The notes below the pieces were generated by a model. It made no database searches. It was given only the letters and a program-made list of their open reading frames with translations, and was not told the origin of the DNA. Shown here piece after piece: positions 48,198-59,200 of a DNA stretch of 64,000 nt. Source of the DNA: Liolophura sinensis (Eukaryota > Mollusca > Polyplacophora > Chitonida > Chitonidae); assembly GCF_032854445.1 (NCBI RefSeq), contig NC_088301.1, positions 27,264,402 through 27,328,401 of the forward strand, given 5' to 3'. The translations under genes were made by a program, and so were the position numbers. Positions within the stretch are counted from its first letter, which is position 1, and the number at the start of each line of letters is the position of its first letter.

Positions 48198-48801
48198 ATG
48201 GAGTTTTACACCGTAGTCAGGAATCTTTCACTTCTACGACGGGGTTCAGCATGAAGGTAAGACGAAACTGGGCAGAGTAGGGAATCTGCCGGTTGCTGGC
48301 AGACCTTCCCGCGTACTACCAGAAAAAAAGGGTGCACGAGCTTCATGACTTGAACTTACAACGACTTTAATTTTGAAGAAGAAATATATTTACAGAGATG
48401 TATTTTTTTCACATTTATTTATTGGGTCACACTTGTCCAGCAATAAATTATAGGCTGCTAAATAATGTTCAAAATTTAGTGTTTAAATCTCAAGGACACA
48501 AAATAGTCGATTTTTCTACGTCCTAGGTGTGGCCCTAACTGCAAAAGGATGCTCAGTGTTATAGTGTCAGTATACTTTGATAGGGAAATAGTGTTGTATC
48601 TTGAATTATTTAATGTCTAAATCCACAGGAAAAAAAACTGGTAATCTTGGCTAGGCGCTTAGCAAGAAAGGAAAATTGACGTAGACTGATTGATTTGGTG
48701 TCTGTTTACTTTGACTGGGAAATAATCTTAAACTTTAAATAATTTCGTGTTTAAATACCAAGAAAACGACTGCACACAGTGAAAAATACTTACCTGTTCA
48801 T
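43680..48801 (-). CDS. Small cysteine-rich secreted peptide, family unknown
   Basis: Four coding exons: 48801-48794 (ATGAACAG only), 46494-46300, about 44768-44632 and 43790-43680; roughly 140-148 residues. The signal peptide MNRCLLLCAFVASLFTGISE is followed by AGMPLAECGQEIAGCGVGQG, DLWCNCLSSLDSELVQFSF, DLGCADPRDVRLLRRLIKKA, RRVGDRLAAKCPNEI, DESCAPRRLIRKLDALNC and DEDCNIGSK. Cysteines recur through the mature part, and the LLRRLIKKARR and RRLIRKLD segments look like basic amphipathic helices. The exon 2/3 junction is uncertain: the strong donor at 46300 (gg, then gtaagt) needs an acceptor at 44744 (acaag) to keep frame, whereas the obvious acceptor at 44769 (gttcag) fits only the weaker donor gtgggt at 46303. 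I do not recognise the family; hormone-like, antimicrobial or structural roles are all possible. Confidence 0.7.
45270..45480 (-). mobile_element. Diverged SINE variant in the cysteine-rich gene
   Basis: Plus strand reads tgattgttgtacacaagaat, ttttcacttatacgataccg, ttttatgagtggaggaaaac. The further part (cgaacgttccaccgtgaaaa) is not typical of SINE-A. Confidence 0.5.
45583..45845 (-). mobile_element. Full-length SINE-A with 13-bp target-site duplication
   Basis: Flanked by identical cttaaccacttgt at 45570-45582 and 45846-45858. Plus strand runs from (ttta)n through gattggtgttttacgccgta, catgagctggtcttgaacac, aggctcttgggtcaatacgc and gctagtcccctcggccacgg to aggccccc. It lies in intron 2 of the cysteine-rich gene. 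Confidence 0.95.
45940..46132 (-). mobile_element. SINE-A copy lacking the tRNA head
   Basis: Plus strand reads ttgattggtgttactcaatt, then ggccgtactcaagaatatat, acgacggctgccagcattat, gacgggggaaac-like body and gtatggccggagaggat. It is about 100 bp from the preceding copy. Confidence 0.85.
46495..46940. repeat. About 33-bp degenerate array ending at the exon 2 acceptor of the cysteine-rich gene
   Basis: On the minus strand units read like caggtatcttgtattaatgc, gtgtttctgtaa. The last unit is the real splice junction gtgtttctgtaacag, then gtgtcttctattg at 46494. The adjacent copy reads gtgtttctgtaacgg, then gtgccttttattg, so its AG is lost. Farther units become irregular. Confidence 0.82.
47083..47333 (-). 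mobile_element. Full-length SINE-A with target-site duplication
   Basis: Flanked by aattctttatt at about 47072 and 47334. Plus strand includes gattggtgttttacgccgta, cggccagcattatggtgggt, ccacgaccatccgcaggttg, ttcccacgtacggccggaga, ctggacttgaactcacagcg and ccacggaggccccc. It is in intron 1 of the cysteine-rich gene. Confidence 0.95.
48150..48372 (-). mobile_element. Diverged SINE-A with long (TTTA)n tail
   Basis: A (ttta)n run of about 45 bases, then tggagttttacaccgtagtc, atctttcacttctacgacgg, gaccttcccgcgtactacca. Older than the copy at 47083 by divergence. Confidence 0.75.
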
Positions 48802-48879
48802 TGCTGTAAAGAAAACTCGATCCTTACCCGGATGCTGGAATTCTCGATGGAAGACGGTTTTCTCCGCGCACTACTTGGG

Positions 48880-48887
48880 CTTTTATA
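48880..48887 (-). promoter_or_regulatory. TATA box of the cysteine-rich peptide gene
   Basis: TATAAAAG on the minus strand, 79-86 bp before the ATG at 48801. Confidence 0.6.
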
Positions 48888-48889
48888 CG

Positions 48890-49610
48890 ATTGTCTTGAG
48901 CACTATCTCCGATTAGTGGTCATTTTATTTTAGATGGTCAAGACTGATAATGACCAAAAATCTCCAGTCCACAAAGGGCTTGCTGTTAATTATGTTGCTT
49001 AACAAGAAACCTGTTTCTCAACAGGCATAAACCTTAGCGCAATTAAACTTAGCCGGACAACAGCTTGTCCATATTTAACGAAATGTTTTTGTATTCGTAT
49101 ACAACCCGCTACTCGCGCGCAGATAAGATCATCCGGGTTAACTGTCCGAATCAAATATCTCCAGATCGATCAAACTTATTAAACTGTCCTGTTTTGATTT
49201 AAGGTTGTACTAACACCTTTGCTAACATATTTGTTAAACCTCTAAAATAGCCTGCAAAAGTAGTAAATAAAAAAATTTTCATCCTTGAGAAAGTTTTCCT
49301 TCGATCGATTGGCGTGAAATATTTTGCGTGTAGTTTCCGTATTTTACCATTCCATATCAAAAAGGTACAGGCTAATTATTAGTGAAATTATGCAACGAAA
49401 ACTAGGTATTTTAAGGGGCAAAATGAGCGCAGAGAAATCAAATGACATCTTAAAACTTGAAGAAATTCTGCCATTATTTCGCCATTGTTTGACACAACCG
49501 AGGTATACACACATCACAGAATGGTCAGATAGAGAGCAAACTTACGGCTAAACATTCTAGTGCCAGTCGGAATATATCTCAAGTGTATATGAACAACGAA
49601 ACGCATCCTA
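48890..49610. other. Upstream region of the cysteine-rich gene
   Basis: No further gene or repeat recognised. The open frame at 49324-49551 has no known motif. Confidence 0.45.
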
Positions 49611-49611
49611 T

Positions 49612-50092
49612 AAGCTGGGCGGGTTATATGCTGGGTATCCTATATGCTGGGCGTCCTATATGCTGGGTGTCCTATATGCTGGGCGTCCTACATGCTGGGT
49701 GTCCTATATGCTGGGTATTCTATATGCTGGGTGTCCTAGGCGTCCTATATGCTGGGTGTCCTATATGCTGGGTATCCTATATGCTGGATGTCTTATATGC
49801 TGGGCGTCCTATATACTGGGCGTCCTAGATGCTGGGTGTCCTACATGCTGGGCGTGCTGTATACTGGGTGTCTTATATGCTGGGCGTCCTATATGCTGGG
49901 CGTCCTATATGCTGGGCGTCCTAGATGCTGGGTGTTCTATATGCTGGGCGTCCTATATGCTGCTATTTACTGGGTGCCCTGTATGCTGGGTGTCCAATAT
50001 TCTGGGCGTTCCATATACTGGATGGCCTATATTCTGGGCGTCCTATATTCTGAGCGTCCTATATGCTGGGCGTCCTATATGCTAATATTCGT
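49612..50092. repeat. 16-bp minisatellite, about 29 units
   Basis: Unit tatatgctgggcgtcc with frequent gcgtcc/gtgtcc and tatatgct/tatactgg-type changes. Because 16 is not a multiple of three, all three forward frames read similar YMLGVL/AGRPICWAS peptides, an artefact. Confidence 0.95.
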
Positions 50093-50099
50093 CGTCTGT

Positions 50100-51193
50100 T
50101 GTGGCAGGAAACAGTTCAGTTTCAATCCTGGCAGTGGTTAGCCGAGAATCCTACCATCAAACACGGCGTTATGCTGCGACATACTCGTGATGAGTAACAA
50201 AGTATTCTCTAACTTAGAAAAAGTGTTAGTTACTATAGGATAAATTGTTGTTATTTCAAAAGTCAGTTTATTATGAAAGAATCTTTTGTATGAACAGGTA
50301 AAAAAATCCATATTGTTAATTGGCATAGATTTCAAATGTATTTTCGTTGTGCGTTATCCTATATATAAAAGAACAAACTTTTCATCAGGAAAAAATATTT
50401 CAGAATTGTTACAAACTGTGTACAAACATTAGAACAGGCAGTAAAATGACATAAATACTACTGAAAAAAATCAACCTATAAACATTTAAACTTGATTGTC
50501 GTGTATACATATACATTCATGTTAATCTTCCGGCCAACTACGGGACTATGTACAGTACGAATTTACTGGTTACCGCTGGAGGAAAACCGCACCGCAAAAC
50601 GACACCTACAGTTACAATTGAAATCAATTCATCGATTAGTCTCCATCCTTTTAGTCCAATGCAATTGATATAATGAAAGCAAATAATTAACAACTTTATG
50701 ATGAATATAAATTAACACTCTTGAGATGGAGAATGGCCCTTGTAAGACATTGTAATAGAAACATTCTCTAATTAGGTGCAAAGGATAGGATATTATTTGG
50801 AGGGCTAGGTTTGTCACAAACGTCCTAGGTATAGATATACACTGCACATCTGTGTCTTTGATGTTCAAGATATAGAAAGAAAAAGAGTTCACATAAAATG
50901 AAAGGGAAAGTGGGGGTTTTTACTTGTTGTTTTGACATCATTGTTTTGCCCTTAGGGACGACTGACCAAACGAGTATCGTTGTCCATGAAAAAAAAATCT
51001 CGCTTTTGTCATCATTTCGGATCGAATCATTCCAGATCAATGTTTGAAGTATAATAGCTTGATGGCCTGCGTTACTTGTGAGTAGTTCATCGATAACATC
51101 TGTCGATATACTGGGTATTGATTTCCGACACACCTGCAGCATTATCACATTTTAAAATCCTTTTCTGGGATAGAATGGTGAGTGGCCGGATAC
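50100..51193. other. Intergenic stretch left of the assembly gap
   Basis: No supported gene. Short open frames on the minus strand (50629-51148) lack known motifs. Confidence 0.45.
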
Positions 51194-51393
51194 NNNNNNN
51201 NNNNNNNNNNNNNNNNNNNNNNNNNNNNNNNNNNNNNNNNNNNNNNNNNNNNNNNNNNNNNNNNNNNNNNNNNNNNNNNNNNNNNNNNNNNNNNNNNNNN
51301 NNNNNNNNNNNNNNNNNNNNNNNNNNNNNNNNNNNNNNNNNNNNNNNNNNNNNNNNNNNNNNNNNNNNNNNNNNNNNNNNNNNNNNNNNNNNN
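51194..51393. other. Assembly gap (200 N)
   Basis: Exactly 200 N bases; the true length is probably unknown. Open frames drawn across it are meaningless. Confidence 0.99.
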
Positions 51394-52235
51394 GAGGATA
51401 CCGATCTTATTCTCAAGAATATATCTATCTAAATCACTCATCTGCTCATTTCACTCGGGCCTTTTCAACTTAAAACGATAAGGTGCTGATCTTTGTCTCA
51501 AAAACAGCTCACAGTATACGAGTGGCTTGCTACAAATTGTGTGTAAAGTAAAACATCGTTATTCAGTTAATGATTTTAGTTATAAATTGCATTTGAGGAG
51601 CTTTTCCCGTGAATCAAAGGCGACATCTGGATGGAATCCATAAATTGAGTATTAAAATAGATTTGTGCGCGTCATTTGTTAAATAGCACCAATAGGAAGC
51701 ACAGTCGCCATACTGCGAAGAGTAGCTGAATGCTTTGGTTATCGGGTTTCTTTGTGGTTAAAGAAATTAGAATAATGGATTCCATTTGTAGAATGAAATT
51801 TTGGTAACAAGAATTTTTTGCTATTTTTGCTAAACACACTTTCTGAGGATAGTAGAGATTTTAACATTGGGAATATTTTGAAACCAATATGATAAGACCA
51901 CTTAGTAAACTGAGCGAGTGGAGTCAGTCAGTCTTCGACACATGAGTGTAAAGCGATTTCGCCCAACTAGCGATAATTAGGTCTTAAAAATACTGGTATT
52001 AGGTTTGATTCAAGGCAGTTTAGGTGTCATTTTCGCTTCGCCCGGAATATGTAGGAGGTCATTTTAGATTTGATGAGAGAAAAATATTCTGGCCAGTATT
52101 AATCACTAAATGGGAAAACTCAGTTCTTTACTAAGCGACAGTTTACCATGATATCATCCTCATTACTTATGTATTTCACAGCCATGATGGCATGATGCTT
52201 CCCCTTCCATGGCTACACCAGGGGTTTCTTTGTTA
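51394..52235. other. Intergenic stretch without recognised content
   Basis: AT-rich sequence between the gap and the GPCR 3' end; nothing recognised. Confidence 0.5.
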
Positions 52236-52239
52236 TTCT

Positions 52240-52395
52240 AACTGGTGTTTCATGTAGAATTTCATATCGAAGTTTCATTTATACCACGGAGGCGAAAATT
52301 ACAATGGGAGGAAACAGGACAGAGCTCTGTAGAAGCCCACTGACCATCCGCAAGTTGCTGATAAGCCATTCCACGTACGATTGGTGACAGGGCCA
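52240..52395 (-). mobile_element. Diverged SINE-A downstream of the GPCR gene
   Basis: Plus strand reads aactggtgtttcatgtagaa, tttcatttataccacggagg, acaatgggaggaaacaggac, actgaccatccgcaagttgc, ccattccacgtacga. Confidence 0.75.
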
Positions 52396-52421
52396 ATTTT
52401 ATTTCTTATAATTTGTATGGT

Positions 52422-53131
52422 TCAACAAAATGCATTGAGTGAACGCAGCTTATAAGACAGCGTTAGTTCCATTTTCGTTCGACCATTGACGAATTCGACT
52501 ATGGATACGACTGTAGAATTCGAACCAATGTGAACGTCAAGTGCGCTTCGCAGACAGTGCCCGTGATGTCCAGACTCGTACCTTGACATGCAGAGGTATA
52601 TGAGCGGGTTGAAGAAGCTGTTGCAGTAGGCGATTGTGGTGAGTACGAAGGTGACGTCGGGATGGATGACTCGTTGTGTGATACGGAACAACGTGTACTC
52701 TAGTGATGTGGAAGGCGTCCAGTATGGTGGGAGGCCCCCAGCAGAGTGTAAAAAATGACCAGCACGACGACCAACATCCTGATGACCTAGAAAAAAAGAT
52801 TTTGGGCAAAGAAACAGAGATTAATCTCGTCGCTCCTGTGAACAAAAACTGTCCATATTTTTTCCGTACAAGCCGGCATATGTGAAGACGGCAATACAAC
52901 TAAACTTACTTCTACCAGGGGACCGATTGACTCAGACTGCTAAAAGTGCTGATTCGCTGCAGCTGTCAGGCACTTGACCAATGGGATCATGATCGAATCC
53001 CGCTCTAATTACTTCCGCTGCGAATTTACAGGAGGAGTTTTGTCAGCTGCCTGTCAAAGGTTGGTTTTCACCTTTCACATTCACAGAAGTGAAACATCTT
53101 GAGATCTTGAGAACGGCGTTAAACACCCAGT

Positions 53132-53173
<42 letters not shown>

Positions 53174-53198
53174 ATATATATATAATATATATATATTA

Positions 53199-53233
<35 letters not shown>

Positions 53234-56200
53234 GTATATATAGATATATATCTTTGATTGGAAACAAGTATTTCACTAATACTTAGACGGCCAGCATTAT
53301 GGTGGGAGGAAACCGGAGAGAATCCGGAGTAAATCCACGGCCATCCGCAGACTGCTGACAGACCTTCCCACGTACTAAATATATGTGTAAAAAGATACCT
53401 TTATCAAATATTAACGTATTTACGTCCATAATTTGACCGGTTTATTGAATATTCAACTTAACTGAATAACTAATGAACATAATAAAATTAATGTCATAAG
53501 AAATTACTGTTTATTTTTTTTCTAAATGACATGAAATGATATGTTAAAAAACAAAAAATAAAACTTAAATTTAGCAAATTATGAACATAAATTAGGTTTA
53601 GCAAATTATTATTCAAGAAGATCTGTCTTCGTATCTAGCGTTGGCAGCAGTGGGATACCAAACTCACCTGAATTCTTGTACGAATGTTTTCGTTCTCTTG
53701 TTTGTTATTTGTAGCCTCACCGGTTTCTTTACTACAACAAAAAAATAATAATCATCTACATAGAATATAAGACTGATAGTTTAAGTGGTTTGAGTCACTT
53801 TCAAAAGTAAAGTGTAATTAACATTGTCCTCAACGGATCAAAACTAGTATGCACCAGTTGGAAATTCCAGCACTAGGAAAAAAAGACAGAGACGATACGC
53901 CTTTAATCACGTGAACCTGTCACAGTACCGGTTCCGTCAAGAATTGAACTGTTCTCAAATTTGGCAGTCTTGGTAAGCCCTAGCTGGTCATAGCCGGATG
54001 GTAAAGACGTTTGTTCGGGGGTTCAGTCAGGGTATATGTAGATTAAACAACTCTCAGTTTTTCTGGGACCGCCTGGGTGACAGTCACTACTTGACAACGC
54101 CCATGTGACCGTTTGTACACTCCACATATGTAGAAGGTCATTTGTCTTTCACCAGTATGGTGGGCACACGTGGGTAAGCTCAACAAAAACTTGCCAAAGG
54201 TCGATGGTTTACCTTTGGCACTCCGGTTTCCTCCACCTATAAAAGTGATCGCCACCGTATATGTGAAAAATCAATCAGTATGACCTTAAACAGTAGTCAA
54301 ATAAATAAGAAAATAAATTTAAAAAATATAAATATAAATATAAATACAAATCTAAAAGATAAATAAAAAAATTAATAAAAGGGAATCGGCGTTTCACAGG
54401 TCAGACTGATGTCAATATACCGAAAATAAGGCATCATATATGATGTCAGAATTGAAAGCAACCCATTTCCATAGAAACGCTGTGATGTAATGACTCAAAT
54501 AATGTTGCGAGCGATATAAAAATATAAACAAACTTTAAATTTAAATTAATTTATAGAGACATAACGGCGTCAAATACGAATAAATAAATAAATAAATGGA
54601 GAGAAATAGCCATCAATTTTTTGTCTACAAAGGGAACCTTACCCGTTGGCGTTCTGAAGAGCCTTGGCCTCTGAAGTACTCTTCCACAAGACACAAAAGA
54701 TTTTCAGGTAGGCTGGAACCATCGTCGTCAGGGACACTCCCAGAACCACGAAGAGAATAATTATGTAGTAGGCTATCTTAATAGGTATTGTCCAGTGGAA
54801 AAGCAGGCAATACTTGGCGTTCACACCATCACGTATAATCTGATACGTGTAAAAAAAAAGAGAAAAAAAATTAGAAATTTATGAAATGTTGCCTTTGCAA
54901 GTTTATATCTTAGTTTAACAAGCACGTTTTTAGCTAAATGTGCTAGTTTACAATTGCCAGATTTGTGTTGGGTTACACTGCAAACAGCCTGTTTCAAATA
55001 TACAGCTTTGAAATGTGTATTTATTGGCCAGTAAAAGGTACCCTGTAACCATAACGGTAACTTCTAATGCAAATTCCACAGACAAAAGAACATGGGGATG
55101 CCTGTTTCGACACCTAATGGATGGCCAGGGGCTTCCACGAACCCAGTGAGTAGTAAGGGCCTTAACTCAAGTTCGTCAGAATTAATTGAAAATCGTCTTC
55201 ATCTATGTCATTCCTTCAGCTGGTCACATAGATAATTCCACTTGGAGTGGTAACAAACGCGTTCTTCTGAAAAACCAAATTAGAATGCTAAGATCGAACT
55301 CAGAACTAATTAAAACTTGAGAGTGATGCGCTGAGTGTCTGTCCAGTTTATATCAACCTGTTTGGTTTTTGTCGTTAAAGTGTAGGATATAAAACGGAAA
55401 TAAGTCAATAGTATAAGAGCGTTATTCTCGTCTCACCACAAGCCAAATGACTGGCAGACAAATCCCAAGGGAGAGCACCCAAATGATGATGACGCCATAG
55501 CGGGCATTCTTCACAGTGCAGTAAGATTTGGCCTTAAGGGGGTGACATACAGCTATGTACCTGTGGTGACAACAGAACGATTAGTGGATTCATGAGATAC
55601 GTATCCACACTTGGTTAGTAAACGATGTGTTTTATTTCACACTTTAAAGTTTCTTCCCTGAGCATACTTAAGTAGACAAAATACATTTACTACAAACAGT
55701 TGTTCACTAGAATAAAACCCCTATCGAATCAATCGAAGAACTTACCCAGTTATCACGCTGTCACGTGGTTTACTCCACTGTACGGTTATACATGATTAGA
55801 CACCAATATTATCAGCACAGAGAGGTTCAAGCAAAGTAACAGGACTGGTTGGCCCCAGGTCAGTATAATGTCTGGTGTCAACGGCATGGCACTTCAGTGG
55901 CGGCAGCACTTTGGTGGCATGGACTCAAGAATGCCACAAGAATACACAGCATATGCACACACACACTTAATGACTCCTCGTCGTCATATGACTGAAAAAC
56001 TGAGTATTTACTACGATGTAAAATCCAAAGCATACATACCAAACGATAAGTGACTAACACTCACCGGTCGATGGCCATGGCGGACATTGTTAACGTTGAG
56101 GACACGATAGAGAAATGTTTCACGTAGTACAACAGGCGGCACACTTCCAGGCTCATGTACGCTGTAGGGAAAAATCTGGTCACAACCTGTACGGAAAACA

Positions 56201-59200
56201 GTTACGTGACGTGTTTAGAGCAGGTGCAAACTAAAATCCCCACTTTCCAGGCAAATGATGATAAATTTGGTTCCACAAGTTGGATGATTCCAAAAGTTGA
56301 TACGGCATATTGTAACTGAGTTTTACATAACTTTGTACAAAAGACATCTGGTGACACACAGAGAAATCGGAAGCATGAAGGTTCGTTACAGTTATGATCA
56401 AAAAATCTTTTTTATCAACCTCGTTTTTTATCCATCAAAACAAGTTTTCCCTCAATATTTCAAATCTATGCTTTGAAGATGTGTGTTAGAAGTAAACAGA
56501 ATCAGGGATCGAACACACGAAGCCAGTCTTGGCTTAAGTTGATATGTGAAATTTGATTTATACGCTCGCTTTGGTACCTCAGGGGATAAAACTGGGAACA
56601 TCTAACAAATATTAGGTTAAAATAAATGTATCAGAATTACAACTCCTTGGGTCATAAAATTCAAAACACATTGAAATTTTGAATTTCTAGCTTTGAAACT
56701 TCACTTTGAGGAACTGTTATTATAGTGTCTTACCTGTAAGGGTAAACAGATGACGAGCACAAGGATATCTGAGGCGGCCAGACAACATATCAACACGCTG
56801 GTGGAATTACGTAACTTACTGGAACGTAGTACTCCAACGATGATCAGCAAATTCCCTTCAATATCGTACAAGGTGGAAAATCCATGGATTCATTTCTTCA
56901 GATTTATTTATTTTATTTATTTGAATGACTTTTAAACAGTTATTTGACGTCAGGTACGGATATGGTGGAGACAACCAGAGTTAAAGGTGTAAAATACCGA
57001 CTTGCATCTACTCTTCAGTTGTACGAGGGAATAGCCTTATAACGTCCATTGCTTATCAACTAAACACACTGGCGATTACAGTTTTGGCTTTTAGGGACAC
57101 GTGCAGCTAATTTTGCTTTTTAATATCAAGTTTGGGTTTGTCAGAAGTGTACCACATTTTCATCGGAAAGAACAATGTCCTTTACGAAAAGCTGTCTATG
57201 AATAACCACTTTCGCTACATTTAACCAAGGTTTTCATGATTCTGGTACAGATGTGGATCATTTGATCACCCGTTGTTTTCTCATGCAGTTCCACATTCAG
57301 ACGGTTAACTTCATGATAATATTTTGATTAATTTATCGCATTCCGTTATGATTTCACATGATTTCACTTGACTCAATGTGAACATGCTGCATCATGAGAC
57401 ATCCTGGACTTCCTCTCGATGCGATTTGATCATCTTCTTATAACTTAATAATGAATTCTTATAATGAATAATTAATCATCGAACAAAAAATCTGATAAAT
57501 GGATGATGAAAAACTGTAGATAACTTACCCGTCACACCGGTGAGTATTACAAGGCACACGATGCTAGTCATGACAGCAAAGTTTGTGACCTCGCTGGGAA
57601 TGAGTTTTCCTAGCCGCATCGCTTCTAATTCTTTCATTCTCTTAACAGAGTCTTCGTACGACAAACAAAGATGGCCGACGCAGATTTCTCCCTCGCCTGT
57701 GTGGTTTTTAAGCTTTTCTTTAATCTCTTCTTCAGCCTCTTCCCGACGAGGGAGACCGACCAAATACAAGGTGCTGTTGGAATCCTCAATCATTAGGTAT
57801 TTCCCCTGGAAATAACCGATTATTTTTATTTTGGTGACTTTGCGGAGAGCTGAAAGCTCCACGTAAGAGAGGTGGATAAAGTCGTCGACGGTCCTTGGGC
57901 GGGGCGTGGTCGCGTTGACGTCCTCCATTGTCTCAGTACTGGCAGTGTCATTATCGTATGACGACGTTAAAGCTGAGACTTGCGATGAACAGTGGAAGAA
58001 ATCTGAAAAAACAAAAACAGACGATTCTTAATTTTGATTGGCTGATTCGCTGATCGAAAAGTGCAGTGTGAAATTAACTCCATGACTGACTGATTGAATG
58101 GGGCTAATCTAGATTCATTGGGCTTCTGGCATTACCATCATTTTCGGTCATCGTGTCTACCTGTATAACAGTCTAGTCCTGATATACAGACCGCAACCTG
58201 CGGATAGACGTGGATTTCCTCCGGGCTCTGCCCAGTTTCCTCCCACCATTATGCTGGTCTTGAGTACGGCGTAAAACACCAACCAAACAGATAGGTAAAT
58301 AAACTACCAAACAATTTAACGTGCTGCATCAGGTGAATGCCATGCCAAAGGAGCCAGATATGACGCCCCACCCAATCACGATATATACTCAGTCTCACTG
58401 CCGGATATTTATTTATTTATTTAATAAATTATTTGATTGGTGTTTTACGCCGTATTCAACAACATTTCACTTATGCGACGGTGACCAGCATTATGGTGGG
58501 AGGAAACCGGGCAGAGCCCGGGGGAAACCGACCGCCGAATACGAAAACACCAAGACCGTCTAATCTGAATTCCCAGGCACATAGGCCTACTCGGGCGTAT
58601 CGCTCTTTTCATCTTATACACAGAGAGAGTAAAGGTTGTGGATATTATACTAATGGCCCATGCACAGCTGTCAATGTTCAATACCTTTAATTAGATAAAC
58701 AGTTTATTACCAATAATAAGATGAAACAAATGACATATGGGCAGTTACAGTTATGATTTAATTAGTCAAATATATGGAAACTGATTGAAAATTAATTGCA
58801 AACTTAGAAATGCGCATATTTTAACCAGATTCACGTGTATACCATGTACGTGATATCAACACACTCGAATATCTACTCCGTTTTAATAACGGTATGTATA
58901 AACCAAATCATTCCCAAATAGGAAAAGCAGAATTTGTAATGAGCACGTGGACAGGGAATGTCTCTTTCTGGCCTTTGTCTGAACTCATAATTTGAAGACT
59001 GACTTATTCACTTCCTTATATCACAAATCCGAATCACTCACTCGCAGAATATGGTTCCGCCGAGCCTGCAATTAGGGCGAACAAAAAATGCCGGTCAGAG
59101 GAAGCGTCTGTTTAGGCAGGTGCAAAGGTAGAAAGGGAACCATCCATTCCAAAGTGGAGTATTAAACATCGTGCCTACTTCCCACAGCGATGACGTTTCT

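Noticed and set aside
49583-50141. Open frames of 81-141 residues rich in YMLGVLYAGRPICWAS
   Set aside because: Produced by the 16-bp minisatellite; all three forward frames give similar peptides.
51087-51481. Open frames of about 100 residues filled with X
   Set aside because: They span the 200-N gap.
52703-52885. Plus-strand open frame opposite the GPCR last exon
   Set aside because: It is antisense to TM6-coding sequence and has no features of its own.
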